A stretch of 64,000 bases of DNA from Methylotenera sp. (GCA_013141495.1 JABFQV010000001.1:91042-155041), one strand, 5' to 3'; shown: positions 10,621 to 20,725, numbered from the stretch's first letter. Program-made: numbers and translations. Notes: generated by a model from the sequence alone, not told the origin.

Positions 10621-11783
10621 TGCATATACCTGAAAACATTGTGATTGTAGGCGGCGGTCCGGTAGGCATGGTGCTGTCATTGCTACTAGCAAAACAAAAT
10701 ATTGGCAGCACATTGTTAGAGGCGCGTAAGCAAGGCGCTGCCAATCAAGATACGCGTGCATTGGCGCTATCCTTTGGTACTAGGCGTATTTTAGAAAAAC
10801 TGGGTGTTTGGCAACTGTTAGCGCCTCATGCCACTGCCATCAACACCATTCATGTGTCGCAAAAAGGTAGCATGGGCCGTAGCGTTTTACATGCGCATGA
10901 TTATAGCCAAGAGGCCTTGGGTTATGTGTTGTCTTATGGTGCCTTATGCAACGTGCTAAACGCAGAATTAGCACAATTCCCCATTATTTATTTGATTGAT
11001 GAAGCCAAAGCCGAAGCGATTACGCATGATGGCAACCATGCCACGGTGCGCTATGACCGACACGGCGAATCGCACCAATTGGAAACTGCACTGGCGGTAC
11101 TGGCTGACGGCGGCCGTAGCTTAGAAGCCGTGGCGGGACTAAAGCGTGATACCAAAGAATATGGACATGATGCGCTGATTAGCAAAGTACGCGCAGAGCT
11201 ACCACATAACAATATTGCTTACGAGCGCTTTACAGCCAACGGGCCGATGGCGTTGCTGCCAAATGGAGAACATGATTTTTCATTGGTGTGGACAGGCAAA
11301 AAAGAATTGATTGCACCATTGCTGGCGCTGAGCGATGCTGAGTTTTTAGCGCAGTTTCATGCGCAATTTGGTGATAGAGTCGGACGTTTTTTAAGCGTAG
11401 AAACACGCATGACGTTTCCGTTAAGGTTGTCGCAACTGGCTGAAACTAACACGCCGCATTTGGTGGTGATTGGCAACGCCGCCCAAACTATGCACCCCGT
11501 CGCCGGGCAGGGCTTTAATGTAGGCTTGCGTGATGCAGAAGTGCTGGCACGACAAATAGTGAATGCAAATACCGACTTGGGTAGCCCGGAGATGCTCGCG
11601 GCGTATCGTGCAAGTCGCAAAACAGACACCAAAAACGGTTTGTTATTTACCGATTTTTTGGTGAATATATTTTCTAACGATATTTTAGGCATTTCTGCAT
11701 TAAGAAGTGCAGGCATTGGTTTGTTTGACTTAGTCAAACCCATCAAACAACATTTGGTGAGCAAAATGAGTTTCGGTAAATGA
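10617..11783 (+). CDS. ubiH: Ubiquinone-biosynthesis FAD hydroxylase UbiH
   Basis: A UbiH/UbiF/COQ6-family flavoprotein monooxygenase that hydroxylates the ring of ubiquinone precursors. The 388-residue protein has the N-terminal dinucleotide fold IVGGGPVGMVLSLLLA (about 9-24), the DTRALALS motif (about 44-51) and the second FAD motif GNAAQTMHPVAGQGFNVGLRD (about residues 285-305). It sits between pepP and a second family member with ATGA overlaps on both sides, as in the E. coli pepP-ubiH-ubiI order. That order supports UbiH for this copy, but which ring carbon each paralogue hydroxylates cannot be read from sequence alone. Confidence 0.85.
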   Translation: MMHIPENIVIVGGGPVGMVLSLLLAKQNIGSTLLEARKQGAANQDTRALALSFGTRRILEKLGVWQLLAPHATAINTIHVSQKGSMGRSVLHAHDYSQEALGYVLSYGALCNVLNAELAQFPIIYLIDEAKAEAITHDGNHATVRYDRHGESHQLETALAVLADGGRSLEAVAGLKRDTKEYGHDALISKVRAELPHNNIAYERFTANGPMALLPNGEHDFSLVWTGKKELIAPLLALSDAEFLAQFHAQFGDRVGRFLSVETRMTFPLRLSQLAETNTPHLVVIGNAAQTMHPVAGQGFNVGLRDAEVLARQIVNANTDLGSPEMLAAYRASRKTDTKNGLLFTDFLVNIFSNDILGISALRSAGIGLFDLVKPIKQHLVSKMSFGK

Positions 11784-12967
11784 ACCCACTAAAAGTAGAT
11801 GTGACGATTGTAGGTGCTGGTTTGGTGGGGATGGCGGCGGCGGTTGCCTTGCATCAAGCCGGCTATGAAGTCGTGTTGGTTGATAGCCAGTTGCCTCAGT
11901 CGAATGAGCATCAAGCCGAGTGGGATCAACGCATCTACGCGATTAGTCCAAAAAATGCACAGTGGCTGATGCGTTTGGGTGCTTGGCAATTATTAGACGT
12001 AAGCCGGGTGACCGAGATGCAAGCGATGGAAATATGGGGCGATGCCACGCTTGAACCATTGCAGTTATTGGCTGACGATGTAAATGCTGATAATTTAGGA
12101 TTTATTGTAGAAGAACGCGCTTTAAAGCACGCGCTTATGGAGCGGGTGCAAGCTTGTGGTATTAATACGTTATTTGGCCATGCGGGTGAATCGCTTAACG
12201 CGAGTGCGCGCCAAGCTGTGTTAAATTTAGACAATCAACAAAGCATAGCAAGCACGCTGTTGCTGGCGGCTGACGGTGCCAATTCATGGGTGCGCCAGCA
12301 GTTGGCTATTGGCACGCAGCAAAAGCCGTATCATCAAACCGCCATAGTGGCGAATTTTGTCACTGAAAAATCGCACAATAACATTGCACGGCAATGGTTT
12401 ACACAAGATGATGCAGGTAAAAGTGGCGTTATGGCGTGGTTGCCGTTGGCCGGAAATAAAATTTCAATTGTGTGGTCCGCGCCAACGCAATATGCGAATC
12501 GTTTGTTAACGCTTAACGCGGATGAATTTGCACAGCAGGTCATGGCGGCTGGGCATTCTACCTTGGGTGGGTTAACGTTAATGGGTGATGCGGTAGCTTT
12601 TCCGCTCACGTTGAAAAAGGCGAATGAATTAAGCCAACATTCAGTAGTCCTAGCAGGGGATGCCGCGCATCGGGTGCACCCGATGGCGGGGCAGGGTGTT
12701 AATCTGGGGTTTAGAGATGTGATTGATTTGTTGCAAATATTGGCAAGCAAGCATCAGTATCAACATATCAATGATGCCAGTTTGTTAAAGCAATATAGTC
12801 GTGCAAGAAAAACAGATTTACTCACCATGCTTGCGTTAACCAATGGCTTGTATCATTTGTTTGAAAGTCAAAACAGCGTAGTCAAAAAAGTAAGGAATTG
12901 GGGATTGTCGGCGACTAATCAGCAGCCAATTAAAAAAATGTTGGTGGCCAATGCAGTTGCGCTTTAG
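11780..12967 (+). CDS. Second UbiH/UbiI/UbiF-family hydroxylase
   Basis: Another FAD-dependent ubiquinone-pathway hydroxylase of 395 residues. Its FAD-binding motif is VTIVGAGLVGMAAAVALHQ (about 6-24), the substrate-domain motif QRIYAISP is at about 50-57, and GDAAHRVHPMAGQGVNLGFRD lies near residue 295. It overlaps ubiH by 4 bases. By position it corresponds to E. coli ubiI (visC), but it could equally act at the UbiF (C6) step, since betaproteobacteria use variable sets of these enzymes. I therefore leave the symbol blank. The family is certain and the regiospecificity open. Confidence 0.85.
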   Translation: MNPLKVDVTIVGAGLVGMAAAVALHQAGYEVVLVDSQLPQSNEHQAEWDQRIYAISPKNAQWLMRLGAWQLLDVSRVTEMQAMEIWGDATLEPLQLLADDVNADNLGFIVEERALKHALMERVQACGINTLFGHAGESLNASARQAVLNLDNQQSIASTLLLAADGANSWVRQQLAIGTQQKPYHQTAIVANFVTEKSHNNIARQWFTQDDAGKSGVMAWLPLAGNKISIVWSAPTQYANRLLTLNADEFAQQVMAAGHSTLGGLTLMGDAVAFPLTLKKANELSQHSVVLAGDAAHRVHPMAGQGVNLGFRDVIDLLQILASKHQYQHINDASLLKQYSRARKTDLLTMLALTNGLYHLFESQNSVVKKVRNWGLSATNQQPIKKMLVANAVAL

Positions 12968-13078
12968 CCTTGTATTCTCTAAGCTTGGCTGTTAGACGTC
13001 TATAGAAAATTTTTTGGTTTAATTGGCGTAATTTATTTCAACGGTTAGTACAGGCAAGTATTACTTAAAGGAAAGTTA

Positions 13079-13798
13079 ATGTTAAAAAAGATAATCAGTA
13101 TTGCTTTAATGGGCGCGTTTTCAACGCTGGCAATCGCAGATGAAGCCAGTGTTAAAAAGGCAGTAGAAGCGGCTTATCCAAAATTTAAAGTAGAAAAAGT
13201 AACCAAAACCCCTTATGCGGGTTTGTATGAAGTATTTATGGGTGGACAGATTATTTATACAGATGAAAAGCTGACTTTTTTAATCGCCGAGGGTCGCTTA
13301 GTTGATCCTAAAACTAAAAAAGATATTACAGGTGAGCGCTTAGACGAGCTTACAAAAATAGATTTTGCCAGCTTACCGCTTGAGCAAGCCATTAAAGTGG
13401 TAAAAGGCAATGGTAGCCGTAAACTAGTGGTGTTTTCTGATGTGGATTGCCCCTATTGCAAACGCTTGGAGCGTAACGAAATTGCCAATATTACTGATGT
13501 AACAGTGTATACATTTTTGTATCCAATTGAGCAGTTACACCCTGATGCCGCGAATAAATCTAAACTTATCTGGTGCGCTAAAGATCGCGTAAAAGCATGG
13601 GACAATTGGATTTTAAGAGATCAGTTGCCAAGTACTGCGGCTACATGTGATGTGCCAATCGAAAAAGTAGGTCAGCTAGCCAAAAAAATTGGTGTGAGTA
13701 GCACACCAACCCTGATTTTTGCGGATGGTAAGCGTATGTTGGGTGCACAACCTTATAAGGAAATTGAACGTATGCTGACAGAGGCGGCAAAGAAGTAG
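13079..13798 (+). CDS. dsbC: Periplasmic disulfide isomerase DsbC
   Basis: Reshuffles wrong disulfides in periplasmic proteins. The 239-residue precursor has a signal peptide with cleavage after LAIA (residue 20), an N-terminal dimerisation domain (about 25-80) and a thioredoxin domain with active site C124-P-Y-C127. A further Cys pair (WCAKD and ATCDV) probably forms the structural disulfide, and the cis-Pro loop SSTPTLIF is present. The ATG is preceded by AAAGGAAAG. It stands alone, convergent with pilC across an intergenic region with two hairpins. Confidence 0.93.
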   Translation: MLKKIISIALMGAFSTLAIADEASVKKAVEAAYPKFKVEKVTKTPYAGLYEVFMGGQIIYTDEKLTFLIAEGRLVDPKTKKDITGERLDELTKIDFASLPLEQAIKVVKGNGSRKLVVFSDVDCPYCKRLERNEIANITDVTVYTFLYPIEQLHPDAANKSKLIWCAKDRVKAWDNWILRDQLPSTAATCDVPIEKVGQLAKKIGVSSTPTLIFADGKRMLGAQPYKEIERMLTEAAKK

Positions 13799-13820
13799 GC
13801 TGGCTAATCTCCCGCCTTAA

Positions 13821-13847
13821 CGCGTTAGAAGTATAGCTTCTAACGCG
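13821..13847. terminator. Hairpin after dsbC
   Basis: CGCGTTAGAAG (13821-13831) and its complement (13837-13847) form a perfect 11-bp stem with a 5-base loop, 22 bases past the dsbC stop. No long T-run follows, but the position between convergent genes fits a bidirectional terminator. Confidence 0.6.
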
Positions 13848-13896
13848 GGTATTGGTGGTGTAGTCAACACCCGCTTGCTGGGTTTGTAACAGGATA

Positions 13897-13926
13897 TGTC
13901 ATGAAGCACGCAGGTGTTTCATGACA
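13897..13926. terminator. Second hairpin between dsbC and pilC
   Basis: TGTCATGAA (13897-13905) and TTCATGACA (13918-13926) are perfect complements with a 12-base loop. It lies 60 bases past the pilC stop on the pilC side of the convergent gap and could end the pilB-pilC transcript. Confidence 0.4.
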
Positions 13927-13985
13927 GATAGATTATCTAAAGTTTAATGACTTAAATTTAATCAACTAGGTTTAGTGATTTGGGC

Positions 13986-15203
13986 CTAAACAACCTGACC
14001 GAGTTTGAAAATAGGCAGGTACATGGCAATCACTAGCCCACCAATGAGTACGCCGAGTACCACCATGATGATCGGTTCCATCAGGCTGGCGAGCGCATCT
14101 ACAGCATCATCTACTTCCGCTTCATAAAAATCTGCAACTTTGCTTAACATAGAGTCCAAGGCGCCAGATTCTTCACCGATAGCCGTCATTTGCAACACCA
14201 TGTTAGGAAAAACTTCAGCATTTTGCATCGCAACAGTTAAGCTGGTACCTGTACTAATTTCGCTTTGGATTTTTTTAGTGGCATCATAATAGACTCTATT
14301 ACCAGATGCACCAGCTACGGAATCCAGCGCTTCGACCAAGGGGACGCCTGCTGAAAACATGGTGGACATTGTGCGAGCAAACCTGGCAATTGTCGCTTTG
14401 CGGATCAGCTCCCCAAATACTGGCACTTTAAGAATCAGTCTATCCATGGTGGACTGCATGGCTAAAGACCGCTTCCAAGTGTAGAAGAAAAACCATAAGG
14501 CAAAGCCAATTGAGCCAAATATTGCCCACCACCATTCTACAAACACATCGGAAATAGACATGACAATCAATGTTGGTGCTGGTAAGTCAGCACCAAAGCT
14601 ACTAAATAATTCCTTAAATGCAGGGATGACAAAAATCATGATGACGGCAGTGATGACAAATGCGACCACGATAATAGAGATCGGATAAAACAGTGCCGAT
14701 TTAATTTTTGATTTAATGGCTAGAATTTTTTCTTTATAAGTCGCCAAGCGGTCAAGCAGGGTGTCTAAAATACCAGCTTGCTCGCCGGCACCAATCAAAT
14801 TGCAAAATAGTGAATCAAAATAGAGTGGATATTTTCTGAACGCGGTACTTAAGCTGCTGCCAGTTTCTACGTCAGATTTAATGTCAGCTAACAGCTTGGA
14901 AACGGCAGGGTTGCTATGCCCCTTGCCGACAATATCAAATGACTGCAGTAATGGCACGCCAGATTTCATCATAGTTGCAAGCTGGCGGGTAAATAAAGTG
15001 ATGTCTTTATCAGACACAGAACCTTTACTAGTAAAGCCACTTTGTTTTTTAACTTTTTTAACTGTAATGCCTTGGCGGCGCAGTGTAGCGCTGACGAAGG
15101 AGTCACCAGAGGCTTTCATTTCGCCTTTGACTCGCTTGCCCTTTTTATCTACACCTTCCCATGCGTAGGTGACTTCTTTGGTGGCTTTAATAGCAGCTGC
15201 CAT
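13986..15203 (-). CDS. pilC: Type IV pilus inner-membrane platform protein PilC
   Basis: A polytopic platform protein around which pilin is polymerised, coupled to the PilB and PilT motors. The 405-residue protein has an N-terminal extension (YAWEGVDKKGKRVKGEM...) typical of PilC. Two repeated T2SS_F domains follow (about 70-195 and 275-395) with three main membrane segments (near 175-200, 220-245 and 375-400). The first domain carries LFTRQLATMMKSGVPLLQSF and the second FARTMSTMFSAGVPLVEAL. It lies 55 bases downstream of pilB. The prepilin peptidase pilD, often the next gene, is absent; dsbC converges instead. Confidence 0.95.
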   Translation of the reverse strand: MAAAIKATKEVTYAWEGVDKKGKRVKGEMKASGDSFVSATLRRQGITVKKVKKQSGFTSKGSVSDKDITLFTRQLATMMKSGVPLLQSFDIVGKGHSNPAVSKLLADIKSDVETGSSLSTAFRKYPLYFDSLFCNLIGAGEQAGILDTLLDRLATYKEKILAIKSKIKSALFYPISIIVVAFVITAVIMIFVIPAFKELFSSFGADLPAPTLIVMSISDVFVEWWWAIFGSIGFALWFFFYTWKRSLAMQSTMDRLILKVPVFGELIRKATIARFARTMSTMFSAGVPLVEALDSVAGASGNRVYYDATKKIQSEISTGTSLTVAMQNAEVFPNMVLQMTAIGEESGALDSMLSKVADFYEAEVDDAVDALASLMEPIIMVVLGVLIGGLVIAMYLPIFKLGQVV

Positions 15204-15258
15204 GGCGATTCCCTTGGTGATTAACTATATTTGTTATGTTAAAACTCATTGATTGATC

Positions 15259-16986
15259 TTATTCATTGGTACAAGCTTCCACTTCTTCCATCGAGGTTAA
15301 GCCTTGCATTACTTTTAGAACTCCAGAGCGACGCAAATCATTGACGCCCTCTCGTTTAGCTTGGTCTGCGATATCGTGTGCGGTACCATTTTGCATGATA
15401 ATGCGGCTAATGGCATCGGTCACTGGCATCACTTGATAAATACCGACACGGCCTTTGTAGCCGGCATTGCACAATTCACAGCCTTCTGGGTTGTGTTTAT
15501 AGAGTTGCCATTTTTCATTAAAATCCTCTTCAATGAAACCTAGACTTAATAAAGCCTCTTTAGGCGCATCCATGGGGATTTTACAATGCTTGCATAAACG
15601 CCTTGCCAATCTTTGTGCCGTAATCAGTGATACAGCGGAAGCAATATTAAACGGAGCAACGCCCATATTTAGTAAGCGTGTCAAGGTGGAGGGAGCGTCA
15701 TTGGTATGTAAGGTTGACAGCACCATGTGGCCAGTAGAGGCGGCCTTGATGGCCATGTCTGCAGTTTCTAAGTCGCGGATTTCACCAATCATGATGATGT
15801 CAGGGTCTTGGCGTAGAAATGACTTTAATGCAGCTGCAAATGTGAGGCCTTGTTTGTCATTGACATTGACTTGATTAATGCCTGCTAACGGAATTTCGCA
15901 GGGATCTTCTGCTGTTGCAATGTTAACATCAGGTTTATTTAAGATATTTAGGCAGGTGTATAGTGAAACGGTTTTACCTGAGCCCGTGGGGCCAGTTACC
16001 AGCACCAAGCCATACGGACGGCTAACCGCGCTTAATAACCGCTCTTTTTGGATTGGCTCATAACCTAGCGCCTCAATGCCAAGCGTGGCGCTACTTGGGT
16101 CTAAAATACGCATCACGATTTTTTCACCATTAATCAAGGGCAGTGTGCTTACCCGAAAATCTATGGTACGTGTTTTAGATAACACGAGTTTCATGCGGCC
16201 ATCTTGCGGTATGCGTTTTTCTGAGATGTCCATGCTGGATATTACTTTAATGCGGGAAGCAAGCTTCTCTTTAATGGCCAGTGGTGGCTGTGTAATTTCA
16301 CGAAGTATGCCGTCCACACGATAGCGTACACGGTAGAATTTTTCATAAGGCTCAAAGTGCAAGTCAGAAGCACCGATGTTAATCGCATCCAGTAGCATTT
16401 TGTTTAGAAACTTTACAACAGGCGCATCGTCAACCTCTGACTCTTGCGGCTCATGCTCATCAACGTGATCGTTACCCTCATCTAGGCCAAACTCATCGTC
16501 ATCATCAGTGTCACTATTCAGCGATTTAAGCCCCGTGTCGCTTGCTGCTATTACTTTATCTATCCAGCGCCCGAGCTTGTCATCTTCAACAACAATAGGC
16601 GATATAGTCATGCCCATTTGAAATTGAACACTGTCTAGTGCATGGATGTTGGTTGGGTCAGAAATGGCAACAAAAAGCATGTTGTTACGCACTTGCAATG
16701 CCATGACCCGGTTGGCTTGCATTAGCTTTGCATCAATTTTTTTAGGGGGAAGATAATCCTGGTTAAACGCATCCAAGTTAAAGTATGGAAAACCAAAGGC
16801 TTTAGCAGAGGCTTCAGCAACCGTTTGCGCACTGAGCTTTTTGCTTAATATCAGTTGTGCAATAAAGGGTGTTTTTAATGTGTAGGCTTGCGCTTCGATG
16901 GCGCGCGCTTCATCTTCAGAAAGCAGGTTCGTTTGGATTAAGGTGCGCGCCAGGCCGCTTAGCTTAGTATTGGAAGTCGTTACCAT
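15259..16986 (-). CDS. pilB: Type IV pilus extension ATPase PilB
   Basis: A hexameric ATPase powering pilus extension. The 575-residue protein has an N-terminal GspE/MshE-type domain (about 1-150), a linker with an acidic run (DTDDDDEFGLDEGND, about 180), then the ATPase core. Walker A is GPTGSGKT (about 335), Walker B is IIMIGEIRD (about 400) and the His box is STLHTND. The C-terminal zinc-binding tetracysteine (CKHC and CELC) is present. It is upstream of pilC in a two-gene operon. A divergent paralogue lies at 29919-31703. Confidence 0.95.
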   Translation of the reverse strand: MVTTSNTKLSGLARTLIQTNLLSEDEARAIEAQAYTLKTPFIAQLILSKKLSAQTVAEASAKAFGFPYFNLDAFNQDYLPPKKIDAKLMQANRVMALQVRNNMLFVAISDPTNIHALDSVQFQMGMTISPIVVEDDKLGRWIDKVIAASDTGLKSLNSDTDDDDEFGLDEGNDHVDEHEPQESEVDDAPVVKFLNKMLLDAINIGASDLHFEPYEKFYRVRYRVDGILREITQPPLAIKEKLASRIKVISSMDISEKRIPQDGRMKLVLSKTRTIDFRVSTLPLINGEKIVMRILDPSSATLGIEALGYEPIQKERLLSAVSRPYGLVLVTGPTGSGKTVSLYTCLNILNKPDVNIATAEDPCEIPLAGINQVNVNDKQGLTFAAALKSFLRQDPDIIMIGEIRDLETADMAIKAASTGHMVLSTLHTNDAPSTLTRLLNMGVAPFNIASAVSLITAQRLARRLCKHCKIPMDAPKEALLSLGFIEEDFNEKWQLYKHNPEGCELCNAGYKGRVGIYQVMPVTDAISRIIMQNGTAHDIADQAKREGVNDLRRSGVLKVMQGLTSMEEVEACTNE

Positions 16987-17355
16987 ATAATAGTGATTTT
17001 AAATTAGCTTATGGAGCTATCCTATTTATTTTTATAGTTATTATTTATTCAAGTCAATAATGCACTTTACACTTTTTTTTGTAAAGACTTTAAGCTTTAT
17101 TCAGCGCAAATTATGTCAGTTAAAGTAACTTTCCGTCAATTTTCCCACCTTATAGCTTATGAATGGGAAAGTTTTATTGAGTAAAACATCGCAATTAGCC
17201 GCTTGACATCAGCATAAATCCAACTTATAAATATGTTTAGGTGTTTGCGATCAAGTTTATTTTAGGCTGCTTTAATTTTTTAGTTATTGTGACTTCATGT
17301 TCTTGAGGCAAACTTTTTCGGGGCACACCCTTTGTATTAGGTAAGGATATATGAA
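16987..17355. other. Gene-free region between pilB and the cold-shock gene
   Basis: These 369 bases hold no plausible gene. The right part contains a near-consensus promoter at 17203-17231 and the resulting leader of roughly 115-120 bases in front of the cold-shock gene. The left part, next to the pilB start, is AT-rich and presumably holds the pilB promoter, which I could not assign. Confidence 0.6.
17203..17231 (+). promoter_or_regulatory. Sigma-70-type promoter of the cold-shock gene
   Basis: TTGACA (17203-17208), a 17-base spacer and TATAAA (17226-17231) make a near-consensus promoter. Predicted initiation near 17238 gives a 5' leader of about 115-120 bases before the ATG at 17356. Long leaders are characteristic of cspA-type mRNAs, where temperature-dependent RNA structure controls translation. 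Confidence 0.7.
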
Positions 17356-17559
17356 ATGGCAACAGGTACCGTAAAATGGTTTAACGATTCTAAAGGTTTC
17401 GGTTTTATTACCCCAGATGATGGTGGTGACGATTTGTTCGCACACTTCTCGGCAATTGTAGAGGCTGGGTATAAAAGTCTTAAAGAGGGCGAGCGTGTAA
17501 GCTTCGATTTGACAGAAGGCCCAAAAGGTAAGCAGGCTTCAAATATTCAAAAGGCTTAA
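17356..17559 (+). CDS. Cold-shock protein, CspA family
   Basis: A 67-residue single cold-shock domain binding single-stranded RNA and DNA, acting as an RNA chaperone. RNP1 is KGFGFI (residues 13-18) and RNP2 is DLFAHF (26-31, usually VFVHF). The N-terminus [11 protein letters not shown] is near invariant in the family. AAGGA at 17343-17347 positions the ATG at 17356; the ATG at 17351 is out of frame. The strong promoter and long leader suggest post-transcriptional control. Which paralogue it is (CspA, C, D or E) cannot be said. Confidence 0.93.
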   Translation: MATGTVKWFNDSKGFGFITPDDGGDDLFAHFSAIVEAGYKSLKEGERVSFDLTEGPKGKQASNIQKA

Positions 17560-17600
17560 ATCTCAATGGAATAGACTTAATGTTTTATTAAAGGTTTATG

Positions 17601-17641
17601 CCAATAAAAAGGCTCGTCATTTTGACGAGCCTTTTTATTGG
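17601..17641. terminator. Strong bidirectional terminator between csp and icd
   Basis: A perfect 19-bp stem (17601-17619 with 17623-17641) with a 3-base loop. The GC core GGCTCGTCA is flanked by an A-run on the left and a T-run on the right, so on either strand the hairpin is followed by Ts: intrinsic terminator architecture for both convergent genes. Confidence 0.92.
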
Positions 17642-17660
17642 CCGCGCATGCTAATGAACG

Positions 17661-18926
17661 TTACATGTTGGCAATGATTTCATCGCCAAATTCTGAAGTA
17701 CTTACCTGAGTAGCATCTTCCATTTGGCTAGAAAAATCACTGGTGACGCGCTTGGCAGTAATTGCATTCGCAACCCCTTTGAGCACTAAGTCAGCCGCTT
17801 CTACCCAACCTAAATGACGCAACATCATTTCAGCTGAAAGGATTAACGAGCTTGGGTTGGCAATGTTTTTACCTGCAATTTTTGGGGCCGTGCCGTGCGT
17901 TGCTTCAAACATGGCTACGGTGTCACTAAGGTTGGCGCCAGGGGCAATACCAATGCCACCTACCTGCGCGGCAAGGGCGTCGCTCATATAGTCGCCATTC
18001 AAGTTAAGTGCAGCAATGACATCGTAATCTTGCGGGTGTAGTAAAATCTCTTGCAAAAATGCATCGGCGATACAATCTTTAATGACAATGCCATTCGGCA
18101 GTTTGCACCATGGGCCGCCATCAATTTCAACCGCGCCAAACTCTCGCTTAGCCACTTCATAACCCCAATCTCTAAAGCCACCTTCCGTGAACTTCATGAT
18201 GTTGCCTTTGTGGGTAATGGTGACCGACTTACGATTGTTATCAATGGCATATTGAATTGCTTTACGTACTAAACGTTGGCTACCTTCGACTGAAACCGGT
18301 TTGATGCCAATTGCAGATGATTCTGGGAAGCGAATTTTTTTGCGCATACCCATATCACTTAAAAACGTGATGACTTTTTCTACTTCGTCAGATCCGGCGG
18401 CCCATTCAATGCCAGCGTAGATGTCTTCAGTGTTTTCACGGAAAATCACCATGTCAATTTTTTCTGGGTGTTTAACCGGGCTAGGCACGCCGGTAAAGTA
18501 TTGCACGGGGCGTAAGCACACATATAAATCAAGTTCTTGGCGCAAGGATACGTTGAGTGAGCGGATGCCACCACCCACAGGCGTGGTTAATGGACCTTTA
18601 ATTGAAATGACGTAATCGCGCACGGTTTGCATGGTTTCGCTAGGTAACCAAGTGTCTTTGCCTTCTTTATCTTTGCCATAGACGTTGACTGCTTTTTCAC
18701 CGGCAAATACTTCCATCCATGAAATTTTACGTGCACCACTGTAGGCTTTATTCACTGCAGCATCTACGACTTTAATCATTGGCGGTGTAATATCAACCCC
18801 TATGCCATCACCCTCAATAAATGGGATAATGGGCTGATTAGGCACATTCAGCGAGTTATCAGCATTAACGGTGATTTTTTCGCCGGTAAGTGGTACGTTA
18901 ATTTTAGAAGTTACTTTAGACGTCAT
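17661..18926 (-). CDS. icd: Isocitrate dehydrogenase (NADP+)
   Basis: TCA-cycle enzyme, isocitrate to 2-oxoglutarate. The 421-residue protein is close in length to E. coli Icd (416). It includes the phosphorylation/substrate loop in [18 protein letters not shown] (about residues 112-129), [14 protein letters not shown] (about 158-171), the [14 protein letters not shown] region (about 240) and the cofactor-binding loop [17 protein letters not shown] (about 344-360). These features match the homodimeric prokaryotic NADP type. Its start codon is only 14 bases from the divergent rluE start, so each promoter probably overlaps the neighbouring gene. Confidence 0.95.
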   Translation of the reverse strand: MTSKVTSKINVPLTGEKITVNADNSLNVPNQPIIPFIEGDGIGVDITPPMIKVVDAAVNKAYSGARKISWMEVFAGEKAVNVYGKDKEGKDTWLPSETMQTVRDYVISIKGPLTTPVGGGIRSLNVSLRQELDLYVCLRPVQYFTGVPSPVKHPEKIDMVIFRENTEDIYAGIEWAAGSDEVEKVITFLSDMGMRKKIRFPESSAIGIKPVSVEGSQRLVRKAIQYAIDNNRKSVTITHKGNIMKFTEGGFRDWGYEVAKREFGAVEIDGGPWCKLPNGIVIKDCIADAFLQEILLHPQDYDVIAALNLNGDYMSDALAAQVGGIGIAPGANLSDTVAMFEATHGTAPKIAGKNIANPSSLILSAEMMLRHLGWVEAADLVLKGVANAITAKRVTSDFSSQMEDATQVSTSEFGDEIIANM

Positions 18927-18940
18927 TAAAAATTCCTAAC

Positions 18941-19492
18941 ATGATAATTTTATTCAATAAACCTTTTAACGTCGTGTGCCAGTTTAGCCCGCACGACCCT
19001 GGCAATGGAAAAGCAGGGCACGCCACGTTAAAAGACTTTATTCCAGTGCCCAATATTTACGCTGCCGGACGGTTGGATACAGATTCTGAGGGTTTGCTTA
19101 TTTTAACCGATGATGGTGCATTACAACATCGTTTAAGTGATCCCAAACATAAAGAAATAAAAACTTATTGGGTTCAGGTTGAAGGCGTACCAGAAGATGC
19201 GGATTTACAACCATTGAGAGCGGGTGTTGATCTAGGTGATTTTGTAACGCAACCTGCCGCAGTGCGCGTTATCAGTGAGCCACAACAGCTATGGGCGCGC
19301 AATCCGCCGATACGCGAGCGTAAAGCAATCCCAATAAGTTGGCTGGAAGTTAAAATATCCGAGGGTAAAAACCGGCAGGTACGACGCATGACGGCGAAAG
19401 TTGGCTTTCCAACGCTACGGCTGATTCGGTACGCGATTGGTCATTACAATTTAGATAATCTACCTGTTGGTACTTGGTTGCGCGTGGGGTAA
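18941..19492 (+). CDS. rluE: 23S rRNA pseudouridine synthase RluE
   Basis: An RsuA-family pseudouridine synthase; the RluE branch modifies U2457 of 23S rRNA (E. coli numbering). The 183-residue protein lacks an S4 domain, as in RluE, and has the catalytic-Asp motif [15 protein letters not shown] (about residues 42-56), the YWVQVEG strand and the C-terminal [14 protein letters not shown]. It is divergent from icd, the same neighbourhood as E. coli rluE-icd, which supports the orthology. No clear Shine-Dalgarno precedes the ATG. Confidence 0.9.
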   Translation: MIILFNKPFNVVCQFSPHDPGNGKAGHATLKDFIPVPNIYAAGRLDTDSEGLLILTDDGALQHRLSDPKHKEIKTYWVQVEGVPEDADLQPLRAGVDLGDFVTQPAAVRVISEPQQLWARNPPIRERKAIPISWLEVKISEGKNRQVRRMTAKVGFPTLRLIRYAIGHYNLDNLPVGTWLRVG

Positions 19493-19597
19493 AACGCGGT
19501 GAAGCATTCAAGCATGCTGATTATGCTAAAATGAAACAAGTACGAATCAAGTACGAATTAAGTTACTTTTCAAGCAAAAAATATTTAGAGAACGCTT

Positions 19598-20686
19598 ATG
19601 TCTGGCAACACATTAGGAACACTTTTTACCTTCACGTCATTTGGCGAATCACACGGGGCTGCAATTGGCGGTGTTGTGGATGGTTGTCCGCCAGGGTTGA
19701 GTTTATGTGCTGAAGATTTGCAGATGGATCTTGATCGTCGTAAACCAGGCACTTCGCGTCACGTAACGCAGCGGCAAGAGGCTGATTTGGTCGAGATTTT
19801 GTCTGGCGTGTTTGAGGGGAAAACTACTGGTGCGCCAATTGGCTTGCTAATTCGCAACACTGATCAACGCTCGCAAGACTATAGCAAAATCATGGATACA
19901 TTCCGTCCAGGTCACGCAGATTATACTTATACCCAAAAATATGGGGTGCGTGATTACCGTGGAGGTGGCCGATCCAGCGCACGTGAAACCGCGGTGCGGG
20001 TGGCTGCTGGCGCCATTGCTAAAAAGTGGCTGAAACAGCGTTTTGGTGTGACGATACGTGGTTATATGAGTCAACTGGGCGAGATTGAAATTCCGTTTGA
20101 AACATGGGATGTGGTGAACGACAATCCGTTCTTTTCGCCAAATACGCATGTGCTACCGCAATTAGAAGCCTATTTAGATAAAATTCGTGCTGAACGCGAT
20201 TCAGTTGGGGCTCAAATTACCGTGGTTGCGACAGGCGTGCCCGTAGGTTGGGGTGAGCCGGTTTTTGATCGCCTCGACGCTGAAATTGCCTATGCCATGA
20301 TGAGTATTAACGCGGTAAAAGGTGTAGAGATTGGTGCAGGTTTTGCCAGTATTGCTCAGCGCGGCAGCGTGCATTCTGATGAAATGACCCCGCAGGGCTT
20401 TGTCAGCAATCATGCAGGCGGTATTTTAGGTGGTATTTCTACCGGTCAGGAGATACGTGTTAATGTCGCGTTAAAACCGACTTCCAGTATTCCGCAAGCG
20501 CGTCGTTCAATTGATAAAAACGGCAATGCAGTCACGATGCAAACCACCGGTCGCCATGACCCATGTGTGGGCGTGCGCGCTACGCCGATTGTAGAGGCGA
20601 TGCTAGCCATGACGCTGATGGACCACGCACTCAGACATCGCGCACAAAATGCCGACGTGCAATGCGATACTCCTAAAATTGTGTAA
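19598..20686 (+). CDS. aroC: Chorismate synthase
   Basis: The last step of the shikimate pathway: EPSP to chorismate with loss of phosphate, requiring reduced FMN. The 362-residue protein starts [20 protein letters not shown] and includes the family motifs RPGHADYTY (about 104-112) and [14 protein letters not shown] (about 121-134), and [11 protein letters not shown] near residue 272. Length is as in E. coli (361). A strong terminator follows at 20726-20755. Confidence 0.97.
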   Translation: MSGNTLGTLFTFTSFGESHGAAIGGVVDGCPPGLSLCAEDLQMDLDRRKPGTSRHVTQRQEADLVEILSGVFEGKTTGAPIGLLIRNTDQRSQDYSKIMDTFRPGHADYTYTQKYGVRDYRGGGRSSARETAVRVAAGAIAKKWLKQRFGVTIRGYMSQLGEIEIPFETWDVVNDNPFFSPNTHVLPQLEAYLDKIRAERDSVGAQITVVATGVPVGWGEPVFDRLDAEIAYAMMSINAVKGVEIGAGFASIAQRGSVHSDEMTPQGFVSNHAGGILGGISTGQEIRVNVALKPTSSIPQARRSIDKNGNAVTMQTTGRHDPCVGVRATPIVEAMLAMTLMDHALRHRAQNADVQCDTPKIV

Positions 20687-20725
20687 TGGTTTTTTAAACG
20701 CAGGCGCTAATTATGAATGGATTCA

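Noticed and set aside
19474..19713. 79-residue frame bridging rluE and aroC
   Set aside because: Overlaps the end of rluE and the start of aroC in another frame; no family resemblance.
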